DNA of 64,000 bases from JACQFZ01 sp041485885 (lineage in GTDB: Bacteria > Pseudomonadota > Gammaproteobacteria > Acidiferrobacterales > Sulfurifustaceae), in NCBI GenBank assembly GCA_041485885.1, contig JBGPKL010000001.1:147402-211401 (forward strand). The letters are read 5' to 3'. Of the stretch, positions 25,597-35,288 are shown piece after piece. The translations under genes and the position numbers were made by a program. How positions within the stretch are numbered: position 1 is the stretch's first letter; each line of letters begins with the position of its first letter. The notes beneath the pieces were generated by a model. It was not told where the DNA came from. It saw only the letters and a program-made list of their open reading frames with translations, and searched no databases.

Positions 25597-26376
25597 TCAA
25601 TTTGCGCGCGCGGGTTGTTGCCGAAACAGTTGAACTTCATAACCCGCTGCCTTGTTGTCGGGATTGGTAACATCGAGCAATGCTTGCACCATGACGCTCG
25701 GGGCGAGCGGCGTCGCCGCAATGCCGGGCGCGAGGTACTCGCGCGGCGCAAACACGCGGCGCGCGAGGAGTTGCCCGCCGCTGTCGGTGATACTCACTTG
25801 CATCAGCGGCAACGGAAGCGGTCGATCGCTACGATTGACCAAGCTTGCGCGTAGGCGCAGCGCGTTGGCATAGCGCGGATGCGGCGCGATGCTGGTCTGG
25901 ACCAGTTCCGGTGCGGTCTTGTCCACCATAGCGGCCAGATCGCACTGGAGTACGTTGCAAATATTGACGAGAGCCGGACGAAGATCCGGCAATTGCGCGA
26001 GCTCATCGCGATAAAAGTAAACGAATTGTCCGACCCACAGCACGGCGAGCAGCGCCACGGCGAAAAACCAAAGCGCTGGAGCCCATCGTCGTTGCGGTTG
26101 AAAAAACGAAAGGTCCGACACGACCGGTATTTCGCGCTCGGCGTGCGATTGGCCGTGATCGACGTCGCCCGGCGCTTCGAGGGCCACATCGATGAACATC
26201 TCGGTTTCCTCGGATTCGTTACCGCGCGTCGCTTCGGTCGCCGCGGGCGCGAACAGTCGCAAGTCCGCGCGAAAAATTGAGTCGCAACGACCGCAACGCA
26301 CCAGCCCGTCGCGCACCTTGAGCTGCGCGACGGTAATTCGAAACGCCGTTTGACATTCGGGGCAACGGGTGTACAT
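25597..26376 (-). CDS. Zinc-ribbon membrane protein, DUF3426 family
   Basis: A 259-residue protein. The N-terminal MJ0042-type zinc ribbon has two CxxC pairs (CPECQTAF and CGRCDSIF). An acidic linker follows, then one membrane helix (about residues 100-120) and a periplasmic DUF3426 domain with a PLP-free beta-sandwich look (LRLRASLVNRSDRPLPLP). Its function is unknown. The gene is conserved between prmA and dusB in many gammaproteobacteria, which is its position here. Five bases separate it from the end of the upstream prmA. Confidence 0.85.
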   Translation of the reverse strand: MYTRCPECQTAFRITVAQLKVRDGLVRCGRCDSIFRADLRLFAPAATEATRGNESEETEMFIDVALEAPGDVDHGQSHAEREIPVVSDLSFFQPQRRWAPALWFFAVALLAVLWVGQFVYFYRDELAQLPDLRPALVNICNVLQCDLAAMVDKTAPELVQTSIAPHPRYANALRLRASLVNRSDRPLPLPLMQVSITDSGGQLLARRVFAPREYLAPGIAATPLAPSVMVQALLDVTNPDNKAAGYEVQLFRQQPARAN

Positions 26377-26381
26377 CGTCC

Positions 26382-27263
26382 TTAGGATAGCTTCGAACCG
26401 AAGAGTAACGCCCAGTCGTCCTCTTCCCGTACTTGCATGGTGAAGTGGGAAGCGTAACGGCTCCGGACTTCCGCGACTTGATCCTTCAACACGCCGCTCA
26501 ACGCCAGCAGCCCGTTCGGCTTCACTCGTCGCGCCAGCTCCGGTGCAAGCTCGATGAGGGTGCCGGCCAGAATATTAGCTACGACGATGTCGGCCGCCGC
26601 ATCGGTTGCCAGCTCGGTCGGCTCGCAAGCGAGGTAGCGCTCGCTAACCCCATTACGCGCGGCATTGTCGCGGCTCGCGGTAAGCGCCTGCGGATCGACG
26701 TCGACGCCCACGGCGCGTATCACGCCAAGCTTGAGCGCGGCGATCGCGAGAATACCCGAACCGCACCCGTAGTCGATCACCGTTTGACCCGTCGTACAAC
26801 GGTCCGCAAGCCAGCGCAGGCAAAGTGCGGTGGTAGGGTGGCTTCCGGTGCCGAACGCGAGGCCCGGGTCGAGGAATACGTTGATCGCGTCGGAGTCCGG
26901 CGGTTCGCACCAGCTCGGACAAATCCATAGGCGCGAAGCGATTTGGAGCGGCCGATAGTTGCTCATCCACGTACGACCCCAATCGGCATCAGGAAGCCAA
27001 TCCACTTTGTGGGTGGGTACCGCGGTGCCAGCGAGCGCTTCACGCAGCCTCGCGAGCACGAAGTCAACCTTGGTCGTTTCCGGAAATAGACCCACGACCC
27101 GGTTCTCGCTCCACAGTGCAGTTTCTTCAAGCGCGCTTTGCAGGCGCTGCTCCTTCGTCTCGCCTTCAATAGTGACGGCGAGGGCGCCGCATGCCTCCAA
27201 GGCGTCTGCGAGGGAGGGAGCGTTTTGGGGCGGCGCGGTGAACTTGATCAGCAGCCAGGGCAC
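26382..27263 (-). CDS. prmA: Ribosomal protein L11 methyltransferase
   Basis: A 293-residue SAM-dependent methyltransferase that trimethylates lysines and the N-terminus of L11. It has the N-terminal substrate-recognition domain with WGRTWMSNYRPLQI, the motif DPGLAFGTGSHPTT, and the SAM loop DYGCGSGILAIAALKLG. GTG 27263 gives the family start (PWLLIKF); the frame extends five codons to a TTG without a better signal. It follows accC on the same strand with 45 bases between them. Confidence 0.95.
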   Translation of the reverse strand: MPWLLIKFTAPPQNAPSLADALEACGALAVTIEGETKEQRLQSALEETALWSENRVVGLFPETTKVDFVLARLREALAGTAVPTHKVDWLPDADWGRTWMSNYRPLQIASRLWICPSWCEPPDSDAINVFLDPGLAFGTGSHPTTALCLRWLADRCTTGQTVIDYGCGSGILAIAALKLGVIRAVGVDVDPQALTASRDNAARNGVSERYLACEPTELATDAAADIVVANILAGTLIELAPELARRVKPNGLLALSGVLKDQVAEVRSRYASHFTMQVREEDDWALLFGSKLS

Positions 27264-27308
27264 TCGAACAGGATACAAGCCCGATCGCGAGGGCGCGAGC
27301 GCAAAAAC

Positions 27309-28649
<1,341 letters not shown>

Positions 28650-28659
28650 GGGCGGTGGG

Positions 28660-29118
28660 TTATTCGATAACGAAGAGCGGCTCGCCGAATTCCACAGGCT
28701 GACCGTTTTCCTTGATAACGGCCCTCACGATTCCGGCTATATCCGACTCGATCTGATTCATCATCTTCATAGCTTCGATGATGCAGAGGACATCGCCGGC
28801 CTTCACCTCAGAGCCGACGTCCACAAAAGGCTTCGCGCCCGGGCTCGGCGAGCGATAGAAAGTACCGACCATGGGTGACGTAACCGTGTGACCGGGTGGA
28901 ACAGCCGGCGCCTCGTTGGCGCCATGTGGCGCGCCTGCAGCGGGGGCCGGAAGCGCGGCCGTCGGCGCGGCTGTGGAGGTTACCGTCGCCGTCGTCGACC
29001 CTCCCAATGAGCTCGCGCGGCTGATGCGGATCGACTCCTCGCCCTCCTTGATCTCGATCTCGGCGAGGCTCGATTCTTCGAGCATTTCTATCAATTTTTT
29101 TACTTTTCGTATGTCCAT
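28660..29118 (-). CDS. accB: Biotin carboxyl carrier protein of acetyl-CoA carboxylase
   Basis: A 152-residue carrier. The N-terminal helical domain (MDIRKVKKLIEMLEES) is joined through an Ala/Pro-rich flexible linker to the C-terminal biotinyl domain, with the biotinylation motif EAMKMM (Lys118). It carries biotin between AccC and the carboxyltransferase. It is preceded by aroQ on the same strand, with 14 bases between them. Confidence 0.97.
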   Translation of the reverse strand: MDIRKVKKLIEMLEESSLAEIEIKEGEESIRISRASSLGGSTTATVTSTAAPTAALPAPAAGAPHGANEAPAVPPGHTVTSPMVGTFYRSPSPGAKPFVDVGSEVKAGDVLCIIEAMKMMNQIESDIAGIVRAVIKENGQPVEFGEPLFVIE

Positions 29119-29132
29119 GCCGAGAAAGTCCC

Positions 29133-29576
29133 CTACGGTTTTTTTAGTCGTTCGATCGCGGCAGCGAGCGCCAGCTCGTATCCTTGCGCCCCGAGTCCGG
29201 AGACCACACCGACCGCGATGTCCGAAAAATAAGAATGACGGCGAAACGGCTCGCGCGCGTGGACATTCGACAAATGAACCTCGATGAAGGGTATGCGGGT
29301 ACCGGTAAGGGCGTCCCGTAGGGCTACGCTCGTGTGCGTGTAGCCGGCCGGGTTAAGCAGTATAAATGCCACTCCGTCCGCAGCGGCCCGCTGCACGCGG
29401 TCGATGAGCTCGTGTTCAGCGTTACTTTGGAAGCACTGCAACCGGTGCCCCGCGCTTTCGGCTTGCCGGGTTAGCCTCGCATTGATCTCGGCAAGCGTAA
29501 CCTTTCCGTAGTGCTGCGGCTCGCGCTCCCCAAGCAGGTTCAAATTCGGTCCGTTGAGGACGAGCAGATCGGCCAT
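29133..29576 (-). CDS. aroQ: Type II 3-dehydroquinate dehydratase
   Basis: A 147-residue enzyme that dehydrates 3-dehydroquinate in the shikimate pathway. It has the N-terminal LVLNGPNLNLLGEREP with the catalytic arginine/tyrosine loop (HYGK), LNPAGYTHTSVALRDAL, and the C-terminal HLSNVHAREPFRRHS motif. ATG 29576 is the family start; the frame continues 15 codons further. The aroQ-accB-accC order is conserved in gammaproteobacteria. Confidence 0.96.
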   Translation of the reverse strand: MADLLVLNGPNLNLLGEREPQHYGKVTLAEINARLTRQAESAGHRLQCFQSNAEHELIDRVQRAAADGVAFILLNPAGYTHTSVALRDALTGTRIPFIEVHLSNVHAREPFRRHSYFSDIAVGVVSGLGAQGYELALAAAIERLKKP

Positions 29577-29767
29577 GGAGACCCCATTCCCAGGTTGTTC
29601 GCAAGGACAACACTTCGCCATGCCGACACGGTCTCACCTTTGGTGTGTTTACGCTTGGCGAAAGTTGCTTCAACTTAGCCGAAGATCGGAACAAAAGCGA
29701 GCGTTATCCGGCGAATGACGTCGGCACGTCGGAAATAGGATGGTTTTAGAGTGCGAAGGCGGCGATT

Positions 29768-31996
29768 CTACAGTTGAGACAAGATCGCCAGGAATTCGGC
29801 AACGGACTTATATCCTTGTGCCTTAAGGTCACGACGCTCCTGGCCGTCACTGCCAAAAAAGAGGATGGCGGGTGGACCAAAAACGTTGAAACGCCGCTTG
29901 ATGGCGCTGACCTCGGGATCTGTCGTCTCCGTTACGTCAGCCTGCAAGGCGGTGAAGCGTGCCGCGATTGTTTCGCGCACCTTAGCATCAAGGAAGGTCG
30001 ATTGTTCCATGCGCACACAGTCGGTACACCAAGTCGCGTAGTAATCGAGGATAACCGGCTTTCCGGCGCGCTGCGCCTGCGCCAACTCAGCCTCCAGCCC
30101 GGACAGCGACCGAACCGGCTTGAAAAGCGACTCCCGAGTACCCGGCTCGCGCTTCGATTGGGTAACGGCGCGATCCAGTGGCGCCAGCGGGCTTAGCAGG
30201 TCCCGGCTTCCGAGAAAACCGCCAAGTAGTGCCACGATGCCCCAAACAAGCAATAGGGTACCGATTCCCTTTTGGAAGTATTGCCAGCCGGTCCCTTCTT
30301 TAGGGAGAGCCTGAGTCGCACCCAAGTAAACAGCGGAGACGATGAACAAACCTCCCCACAGGAACATCACCGGTACCTGCGGCAGCGCCCCGAGGAGATA
30401 AATCGCCGCCGCAATCAGCAGGACGCCGAAAAAATGCTTCACCTTATTCATCCACGGTCCGGTGCGCGGCAATAAGAACCCCTCACTCACGCCGATAACG
30501 ACGAGAATCGCTCCTTGCCCGTTAGCAAGAGCGAACATCACGGCTGCCCCGCGCCACGGATCGCCCGCGGTAATAGCGTTGCCCAGCGCCGTGACGAGTA
30601 CGGGCGAGACGCATGCGCCGATAATGAGCGCCGAGATCGCACCGAGCAGAAAGACACCGATGAACTTGCCGCTTATCGAGCCTTTGGTGCGATGGTGTAG
30701 CTTCGTCGAGTGATGATGGAGGAACGATTGCATCGCGGCCGGTATCTGTAGCTCATAAAAACCGAACATCGACAGGGCGAGCAACAGCAGGACAGCGCTG
30801 AAAATCCCAATCGCCCACGCGTTTTGAAAATAAGCCTGCAACTGTTCTCCGGTCGCGCCGGCAATGGCACCGGCGATCGCATACGTTAGCGCCGTGCCGA
30901 GGACGTACGTGTACGAAAGCAGCCCGCCGCGTACTCGAGTAAGGCGTGCGCCTTCGGTCCCGACGATCACGCCGGAAAGGATGGGCACCATGGGCAGGAC
31001 ACATGGCGTGAAAGTGAGTAACAGCCCGCCGGCAAATGCACCGAGCATGGCGGCGAGCAAACCGAGGAAGCCGTCAGACGATCGAGCCGCGTTGTCAGCG
31101 CCGAGAGCGGTCACTAAGCGAATCGGAAACTCTCGAGTGGCTGGCGGGTAGCAGAGTTTCACGCCTTTTTCGGCGCAGCCTTGGTAGGTAACTTTTAAGA
31201 GGAAATCAGCGGCTGACCGGTTCTCCCCGTACAACGGCACGCGCATGTCTACGATCCCGTGGTACACCTCAGTCGTGCCGAAAAATTCGTCCGTTTTCGC
31301 CTCGCCGTGTGGGAGCTCGAATACACCCACCCCCAAGCCGTTAACAAGCGGTGTTCCGTCCGGCGCGGAGATGCCAAAACGCATCTTGTCTCGATATAGA
31401 TAACAGCAGTCATCGATGGTGAATCGAACTCCTATGGTTGATCCATCGATCGCTGCGGCCGCCACTTGAAAGGCCTTTTCCGGATCGACGACCTCGTCTT
31501 CTTGTTTTGCAAAAGCGAAGGTCTTTGCTAGGTTCCCTCCGGATCCGGTGGTTTTGAAAAACGCTCTGGTCGGTGACGAGACGGAAAGGAGGCTCACTTC
31601 CTTCGTCATCGGTGGGTAGCACACGCCGATCGGCTCATTGCAACCTTGCGCGATGATACGAACTCGCGGATCGGCCGCGGTGCCGACCACTTCGAAGGGA
31701 ATTGCGACACTCACCTGTGCCGTATAGATGGCCGTGCGCCCAAAGACGCGGTCTTCTTTGGCGGTAGCCGCCGGAAACTTCGGCTCCCGCAGCCGCAAAT
31801 CAGAATCGAGCGATTCGAACCTGAACTTATCCCGGTAAAGATAGTAACCTGGGGCAATCCGCCAGTTGACCTGCAGTACCGTGCCCTCGACGTGGGTCGA
31901 AAGCTCAAACGCCTTTTCGGCGGGGAGCAGTTCCTCTTCGGGCGCCGCGCAAGCGACCCCGCTAAGCAAAATTAACGCTGAAAGCAATCGTTTCAT
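29768..31996 (-). CDS. dsbD: Thiol:disulfide interchange protein DsbD with duplicated N-terminal domain
   Basis: A 742-residue inner-membrane protein that passes electrons from cytoplasmic thioredoxin to periplasmic disulfide isomerases. A signal peptide is followed by two copies of the DsbD alpha domain (about residues 26-150 and 168-292). Each ends in the cysteine pair typical of this domain (GCNEPIGVCYPP and GCAEKGVKLCYPP), and each contains YYLYRDK/CYLYRDK. Then come about eight membrane helices with the conserved FTPCVLPMVPILSG, and a C-terminal thioredoxin domain with CTDC near residue 659. The usual length is about 570-600, and the difference is the extra alpha domain. It overlaps the cutA stop by four bases (ATGA). 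Confidence 0.95.
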   Translation of the reverse strand: MKRLLSALILLSGVACAAPEEELLPAEKAFELSTHVEGTVLQVNWRIAPGYYLYRDKFRFESLDSDLRLREPKFPAATAKEDRVFGRTAIYTAQVSVAIPFEVVGTAADPRVRIIAQGCNEPIGVCYPPMTKEVSLLSVSSPTRAFFKTTGSGGNLAKTFAFAKQEDEVVDPEKAFQVAAAAIDGSTIGVRFTIDDCCYLYRDKMRFGISAPDGTPLVNGLGVGVFELPHGEAKTDEFFGTTEVYHGIVDMRVPLYGENRSAADFLLKVTYQGCAEKGVKLCYPPATREFPIRLVTALGADNAARSSDGFLGLLAAMLGAFAGGLLLTFTPCVLPMVPILSGVIVGTEGARLTRVRGGLLSYTYVLGTALTYAIAGAIAGATGEQLQAYFQNAWAIGIFSAVLLLLALSMFGFYELQIPAAMQSFLHHHSTKLHHRTKGSISGKFIGVFLLGAISALIIGACVSPVLVTALGNAITAGDPWRGAAVMFALANGQGAILVVIGVSEGFLLPRTGPWMNKVKHFFGVLLIAAAIYLLGALPQVPVMFLWGGLFIVSAVYLGATQALPKEGTGWQYFQKGIGTLLLVWGIVALLGGFLGSRDLLSPLAPLDRAVTQSKREPGTRESLFKPVRSLSGLEAELAQAQRAGKPVILDYYATWCTDCVRMEQSTFLDAKVRETIAARFTALQADVTETTDPEVSAIKRRFNVFGPPAILFFGSDGQERRDLKAQGYKSVAEFLAILSQL

Positions 31997-32325
31997 CGCG
32001 AGCTATTGTCAGGATCTTCGAGCCACGCAAGGTAAGCGGGCGATCCACCCACGATTGGGATGGCGATAACCTCGGGAAGTTCATAGGAATGAAGCTCGCC
32101 GATGCGCCGCTGCACCTTTGCATAGTCGATCGTCCGAGTCTTGATGATCAGCAGCTGTTCCCCGGCCGACTCGATCTGCCCCTTCCAACGATATACGGAC
32201 TGCATTGGAGGCAATATGTTTACGCAGGCGGCCAGGTGATCCTCGACGAGCGCCCGCGCGAGAGTATTCGCGAGCTGTGCATCGGGGCATGTGGTCAAGA
32301 TCAGTTGGTAGGTGGATGTGGCCAT
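31993..32325 (-). CDS. cutA: CutA-family divalent cation tolerance protein
   Basis: A 110-residue trimeric PII-like fold protein. It has LTTCPDAQLANTLARALVE, the ACVNILPPMQSVYRWKG signature, and the C-terminal ELPEVIAIPIVGGSPAYLAWL. In E. coli it lies with dsbD (dipZ), and here it is translationally coupled to dsbD. The exact biochemical role in metal tolerance remains unclear even in model organisms. Confidence 0.94.
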   Translation of the reverse strand: MATSTYQLILTTCPDAQLANTLARALVEDHLAACVNILPPMQSVYRWKGQIESAGEQLLIIKTRTIDYAKVQRRIGELHSYELPEVIAIPIVGGSPAYLAWLEDPDNSSR

Positions 32326-32489
32326 CGTATTTACCTAAACCATAGCATTCGGAATTCGATCGGACCCATGGCGCTGCTCGCCAAATCAATCCATTGCAGC
32401 GCAAATGTTAACCAAACCGTGATTGCTTCGGCCGTCTTATCTACCTGCCCGCCTAGCACCCATTGCGGCGATGCGAGTAACGATCTCGC

Positions 32490-32517
32490 TTGACACCGCC
32501 GGAGGCGAGCTTATCAT
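32490..32517 (+). promoter_or_regulatory. groES-groEL promoter (sigma70-like)
   Basis: A consensus -35 box TTGACA is at 32490-32495. A -10 box TATCAT at 32512-32517 follows after a 16-base spacer. The -10 box touches the first base of the CIRCE operator, so a repressor bound there would block RNA polymerase. I see no convincing heat-shock sigma32 promoter in addition. Confidence 0.75.
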
Positions 32518-32543
32518 TAGCACTCGCTTAACTTGAGTGCTAA
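32517..32543 (+). promoter_or_regulatory. CIRCE operator for the HrcA repressor
   Basis: A perfect inverted repeat: TTAGCACTC at 32517-32525, a nine-base spacer, and GAGTGCTAA at 32535-32543. This is the exact CIRCE consensus. It lies about 95 bases upstream of the first groES start, at the predicted transcription start. It implies that this organism encodes HrcA and that the groE operon is derepressed on heat shock when GroEL is titrated. Confidence 0.97.
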
Positions 32544-32676
32544 CAGCCTCGGCCGGCAAATCCGTCGAGACGCGCTCGATTTTCCTTGCGGAAAACCAGC
32601 AGTAAACATCTGACTAGCTCAAAGGAGGAACTTCTTTATGACGGCTCCAGCCATTGCCAAGAAAGGAGAAAGCATA

Positions 32677-32967
32677 GTGAAAATTCGGCCACTGCATGAC
32701 CGCGTGATCGTGCGGCGTCTCGAAGAGGAACGCCGTACGCCAGGCGGACTCGTCATCCCCGACACCGCGAAAGAGAAGCCGATCCAAGGCGAGATCGTCG
32801 CCGTTGGGAAGGGCAAGATACTCGAAAACGGCGAGATTCGTCCGCTCGACGTGAAGGTCGGCGACAAGATCCTGTTCGGAAAGTATTCGGGTACCGAAGT
32901 CAAAGTCGGCAATGAAGAACTGCTGGTGATGCGCGAAGAGGACATCGTCGGCATCGTCGAAGGTTAA
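32677..32967 (+). CDS. groES: Co-chaperonin GroES
   Basis: A 96-residue heptameric lid of the GroEL chaperonin. It has the N-terminal KIRPLHDRVIVRRLEEE, the mobile loop region with TPGGLVIPD, and the conserved end EEDIVGIVE. GTG 32677 gives the canonical N-terminus and has AAAGGAG eight bases upstream (32662-32668). An in-frame ATG at 32638 has an equally good AAAGGAGGA eight bases upstream (32621-32629) and would add 13 residues (MTAPAIAKKGESI). Both starts look functional. It is under CIRCE control and followed by groEL after 33 bases. Confidence 0.95.
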   Translation: MKIRPLHDRVIVRRLEEERRTPGGLVIPDTAKEKPIQGEIVAVGKGKILENGEIRPLDVKVGDKILFGKYSGTEVKVGNEELLVMREEDIVGIVEG

Positions 32968-33000
32968 CCACGAAGGAAAACTTTTGGAGAGGGTGTAAAC

Positions 33001-34641
33001 ATGGCAGCAAAAGAGGTTGTATTCGGCGACTACGCGCGCCAGCGGATGCTGCGCGGCGTGAATCTCTTGGCCGACGCGGTAAAGGTGACGTTGGGTCCGA
33101 AGGGCCGCAACGTCGTCCTCGACAAGGCGTACGGCGCTCCGACGGTGACCAAAGACGGTGTTTCGGTCGCGAAGGAAATCGAGCTAAAGGACAAGTACGA
33201 GAATATGGGCGCGCAGATGGTGAAGGAAGTCGCGAGCAAGACTTCCGATGTGGCCGGCGACGGCACCACCACCGCGACGGTGCTGGCGCAGGCGATGCTG
33301 CGTGAAGGGTTGAAGAGCGTCGCCGCCGGGATGAACCCGATGGATCTGAAGCGCGGTCTCGACAAGGCCGTCATCGCGGCGGTCGAGGCGCTCAAGAAAA
33401 TCTCCAAACCTTGTTCCGATCCGAAGGAGATCTCGCAAGTCGGCACCATTTCGGCGAATGCCGATGAGTCGATCGGCAAAACGATTGCCGAGGCGATGGA
33501 GAAAGTCGGCAAGGAAGGCGTGATTACCGTGGAGGAAGGTCAGGGGCTCGAAAATGAGCTCGAGCTGGTGGAGGGCATGCAGTTCGACCGCGGCTACATT
33601 TCGCCGTACTTCATTAACAAACAGGACACGATGACCGCGGACCTCGAAAATCCGCTGATTCTCATTACCGACAAGAAGATTTCGAGCATCCGTGACATGT
33701 TGCCGGTGCTCGAAGCGGTGGCGAAACAGGGACGCCCGCTGCTGATTATTGCCGAAGATGCCGAGGGCGAGGCGCTTGCAACGCTCGTGGTAAACAACAT
33801 CCGCGGCATCCTGAAAGTGTGCGCGGTAAAGGCGCCCGGCTTCGGCGATCGTCGCAAAGCCATGCTGCAAGATATCGCCGTTCTCACCAACGGCCAGGTG
33901 ATTTCCGAGGAAGTCGGCATGACCCTGGAGAGCGCGACGGTGGACGTTCTCGGCCAAGCGAAGCGCGTGCAGGTCGGCAAAGAGAACACCACTATCATCG
34001 ACGGCGCCGGCAAGAAGTCCGACATCGAAGCGCGCATCAAGCAGATTCGCGCCCAGATCGAAGAGGCGACCTCCGACTACGACAAGGAGAAGCTGCAAGA
34101 GCGCGTGGCGAAGCTCGCCGGCGGCGTGGCGTTGATCAAAGTCGGCGCCGCGACCGAAGTCGAGATGAAGGAGAAGAAGGCGCGCGTCGAAGACGCGCTG
34201 CACGCAACCCGTGCGGCGGTCGAAGAGGGCATCGTTCCCGGCGGCGGTGTCGCGCTGGTGCGCGCGATCCTCGCCATCAAGAACCTCAAGGGCGACAACC
34301 ACGACCAGGACGTCGGTATCCAGATCGCGATACGTGCGATGCAGGAGCCGCTGCGCCAGATCGTCGAGAACGCCGGCGCCGAAGGCTCGGTGGTGTACCA
34401 GAAAGTCGTCGAGAGCAAGGACCCGAACTATGGCTACAACGCCGCGACCGGCGAGTACGGCGATATGCTCAAGATGGGCATCATCGATCCGACCAAGGTG
34501 GCACGCACTGCGTTGCAAAACGCGTCCTCAGTCGCGGGACTCATGATCACCACGGAAGCCATGGTGGCGGAGCTACCGAAGGATGAAGAAAAGATGTCGG
34601 CCGGCGGCGGCATGGGCGGCATGGGCGGGATGGATATGTAG
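33001..34641 (+). CDS. groEL: Chaperonin GroEL
   Basis: A 546-residue 60-kDa chaperonin. Typical features are GPKGRNVVLDKAYGAP, the ATP-site DGTTTATVLAQAM near residue 87, the apical domain segment with EGMQFDRGYISPYFI, and the C-terminal GGM repeats (GGMGGMGGMDM). It folds client proteins together with GroES, encoded just upstream. AGGGTG lies a few bases before ATG 33001. A strong terminator follows the gene. Confidence 0.99.
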   Translation: MAAKEVVFGDYARQRMLRGVNLLADAVKVTLGPKGRNVVLDKAYGAPTVTKDGVSVAKEIELKDKYENMGAQMVKEVASKTSDVAGDGTTTATVLAQAMLREGLKSVAAGMNPMDLKRGLDKAVIAAVEALKKISKPCSDPKEISQVGTISANADESIGKTIAEAMEKVGKEGVITVEEGQGLENELELVEGMQFDRGYISPYFINKQDTMTADLENPLILITDKKISSIRDMLPVLEAVAKQGRPLLIIAEDAEGEALATLVVNNIRGILKVCAVKAPGFGDRRKAMLQDIAVLTNGQVISEEVGMTLESATVDVLGQAKRVQVGKENTTIIDGAGKKSDIEARIKQIRAQIEEATSDYDKEKLQERVAKLAGGVALIKVGAATEVEMKEKKARVEDALHATRAAVEEGIVPGGGVALVRAILAIKNLKGDNHDQDVGIQIAIRAMQEPLRQIVENAGAEGSVVYQKVVESKDPNYGYNAATGEYGDMLKMGIIDPTKVARTALQNASSVAGLMITTEAMVAELPKDEEKMSAGGGMGGMGGMDM

Positions 34642-34665
34642 GCGATCCTTGCTCGGTCGAACGTC

Positions 34666-34696
34666 GAAAGCCCCGCGTACGCGGGGCTTTCTTTTT
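34666..34696 (+). terminator. Rho-independent terminator of groES-groEL
   Basis: An 11-bp perfect stem (GAAAGCCCCGC / GCGGGGCTTTC, 34666-34676 and 34681-34691) with a four-base GTAC loop, followed by TTTTT at 34692-34696, 25 bases after the groEL stop. Confidence 0.95.
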
Positions 34697-34785
34697 GCGC
34701 CGCCTGCGGAGAGTCGCTGCGAAATATCTATAATGCTCCGTTCAACAGTCGCATAAGGGCGGACCGCCGGATGACAGGAGAGCAG

Positions 34786-35256
34786 ATGGCTGAACCACGC
34801 AGAACACATAGAAATATCGACGCCGGAATCGAGCGCGATTACGAAAGCTACAAGCTGCTGCTCAATCTCTGGCAGTCGGAAAATCCGATCAAGACCAATA
34901 AGCTCCAGGTACTGCTCGCGGTCAATGCGCTGCTCGTATCCGCCGTCCAACTTTCCGGCGGCTTCGCGGCGAGTAATTGGTTCATCTATGTTACGGGCGC
35001 GATCTTCAGCTTCATCTGGACGTTCTCGATAGGCCGAACATCGCTCTTTCAGGACATCTGGCAGGCCAAGTTGCGCGAGCTGCAAAACCGTTACCCCGAC
35101 GATTCACGCTTTTCCATCCTTGAAACAGACGCTGCCATGGGGCAAGTCCGCTGGTGGGTGCGGATCTTCGGCGGGATTCCGTCGCGCTGGTACCTGTTGT
35201 TCTCGCCATTCGTCTTTGGGATCGCGTGGCTGGTAATACTGTTAGTTACTCGTTAG
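34786..35256 (+). CDS. Small membrane protein of unknown function
   Basis: 156 residues. A charged N-terminal 45 residues with a helix (ERDYESYKLLLNLWQSENP) precede three membrane segments (about 46-64, 69-90 and 132-154). A soluble stretch with RTSLFQDIWQAKLRELQNRYP lies between the second and third. I believe similar proteins are widespread but unnamed; a relation to RipA-type membrane proteins is possible but not shown. ATG 34786 is chosen because AGGAGA ends four bases upstream; ATG 34771 has no such site. It is a single gene between the groEL terminator and a convergent methyltransferase. Confidence 0.75.
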   Translation: MAEPRRTHRNIDAGIERDYESYKLLLNLWQSENPIKTNKLQVLLAVNALLVSAVQLSGGFAASNWFIYVTGAIFSFIWTFSIGRTSLFQDIWQAKLRELQNRYPDDSRFSILETDAAMGQVRWWVRIFGGIPSRWYLLFSPFVFGIAWLVILLVTR

Positions 35257-35288
35257 CGACGACACGAATGGTCGGGAGTGGCCGCCGC

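Larger units (their letters stand above)
32326..32637. other. cutA-groES intergenic region, 312 bases
   Basis: It holds the divergent control regions of cutA and groES. The right half contains a sigma70-like promoter, a CIRCE operator and the groES leader, listed separately. In the left 160 bases I see no gene and no RNA structure that I can support. The fxsA-type gene often found here in relatives is absent. Confidence 0.7.

Noticed and set aside
33184..34518. A 444-codon open frame antisense to groEL
   Set aside because: It is the mirror of a strongly conserved gene in GC-rich DNA; composition is His/Arg/Leu-rich and no domain is visible.
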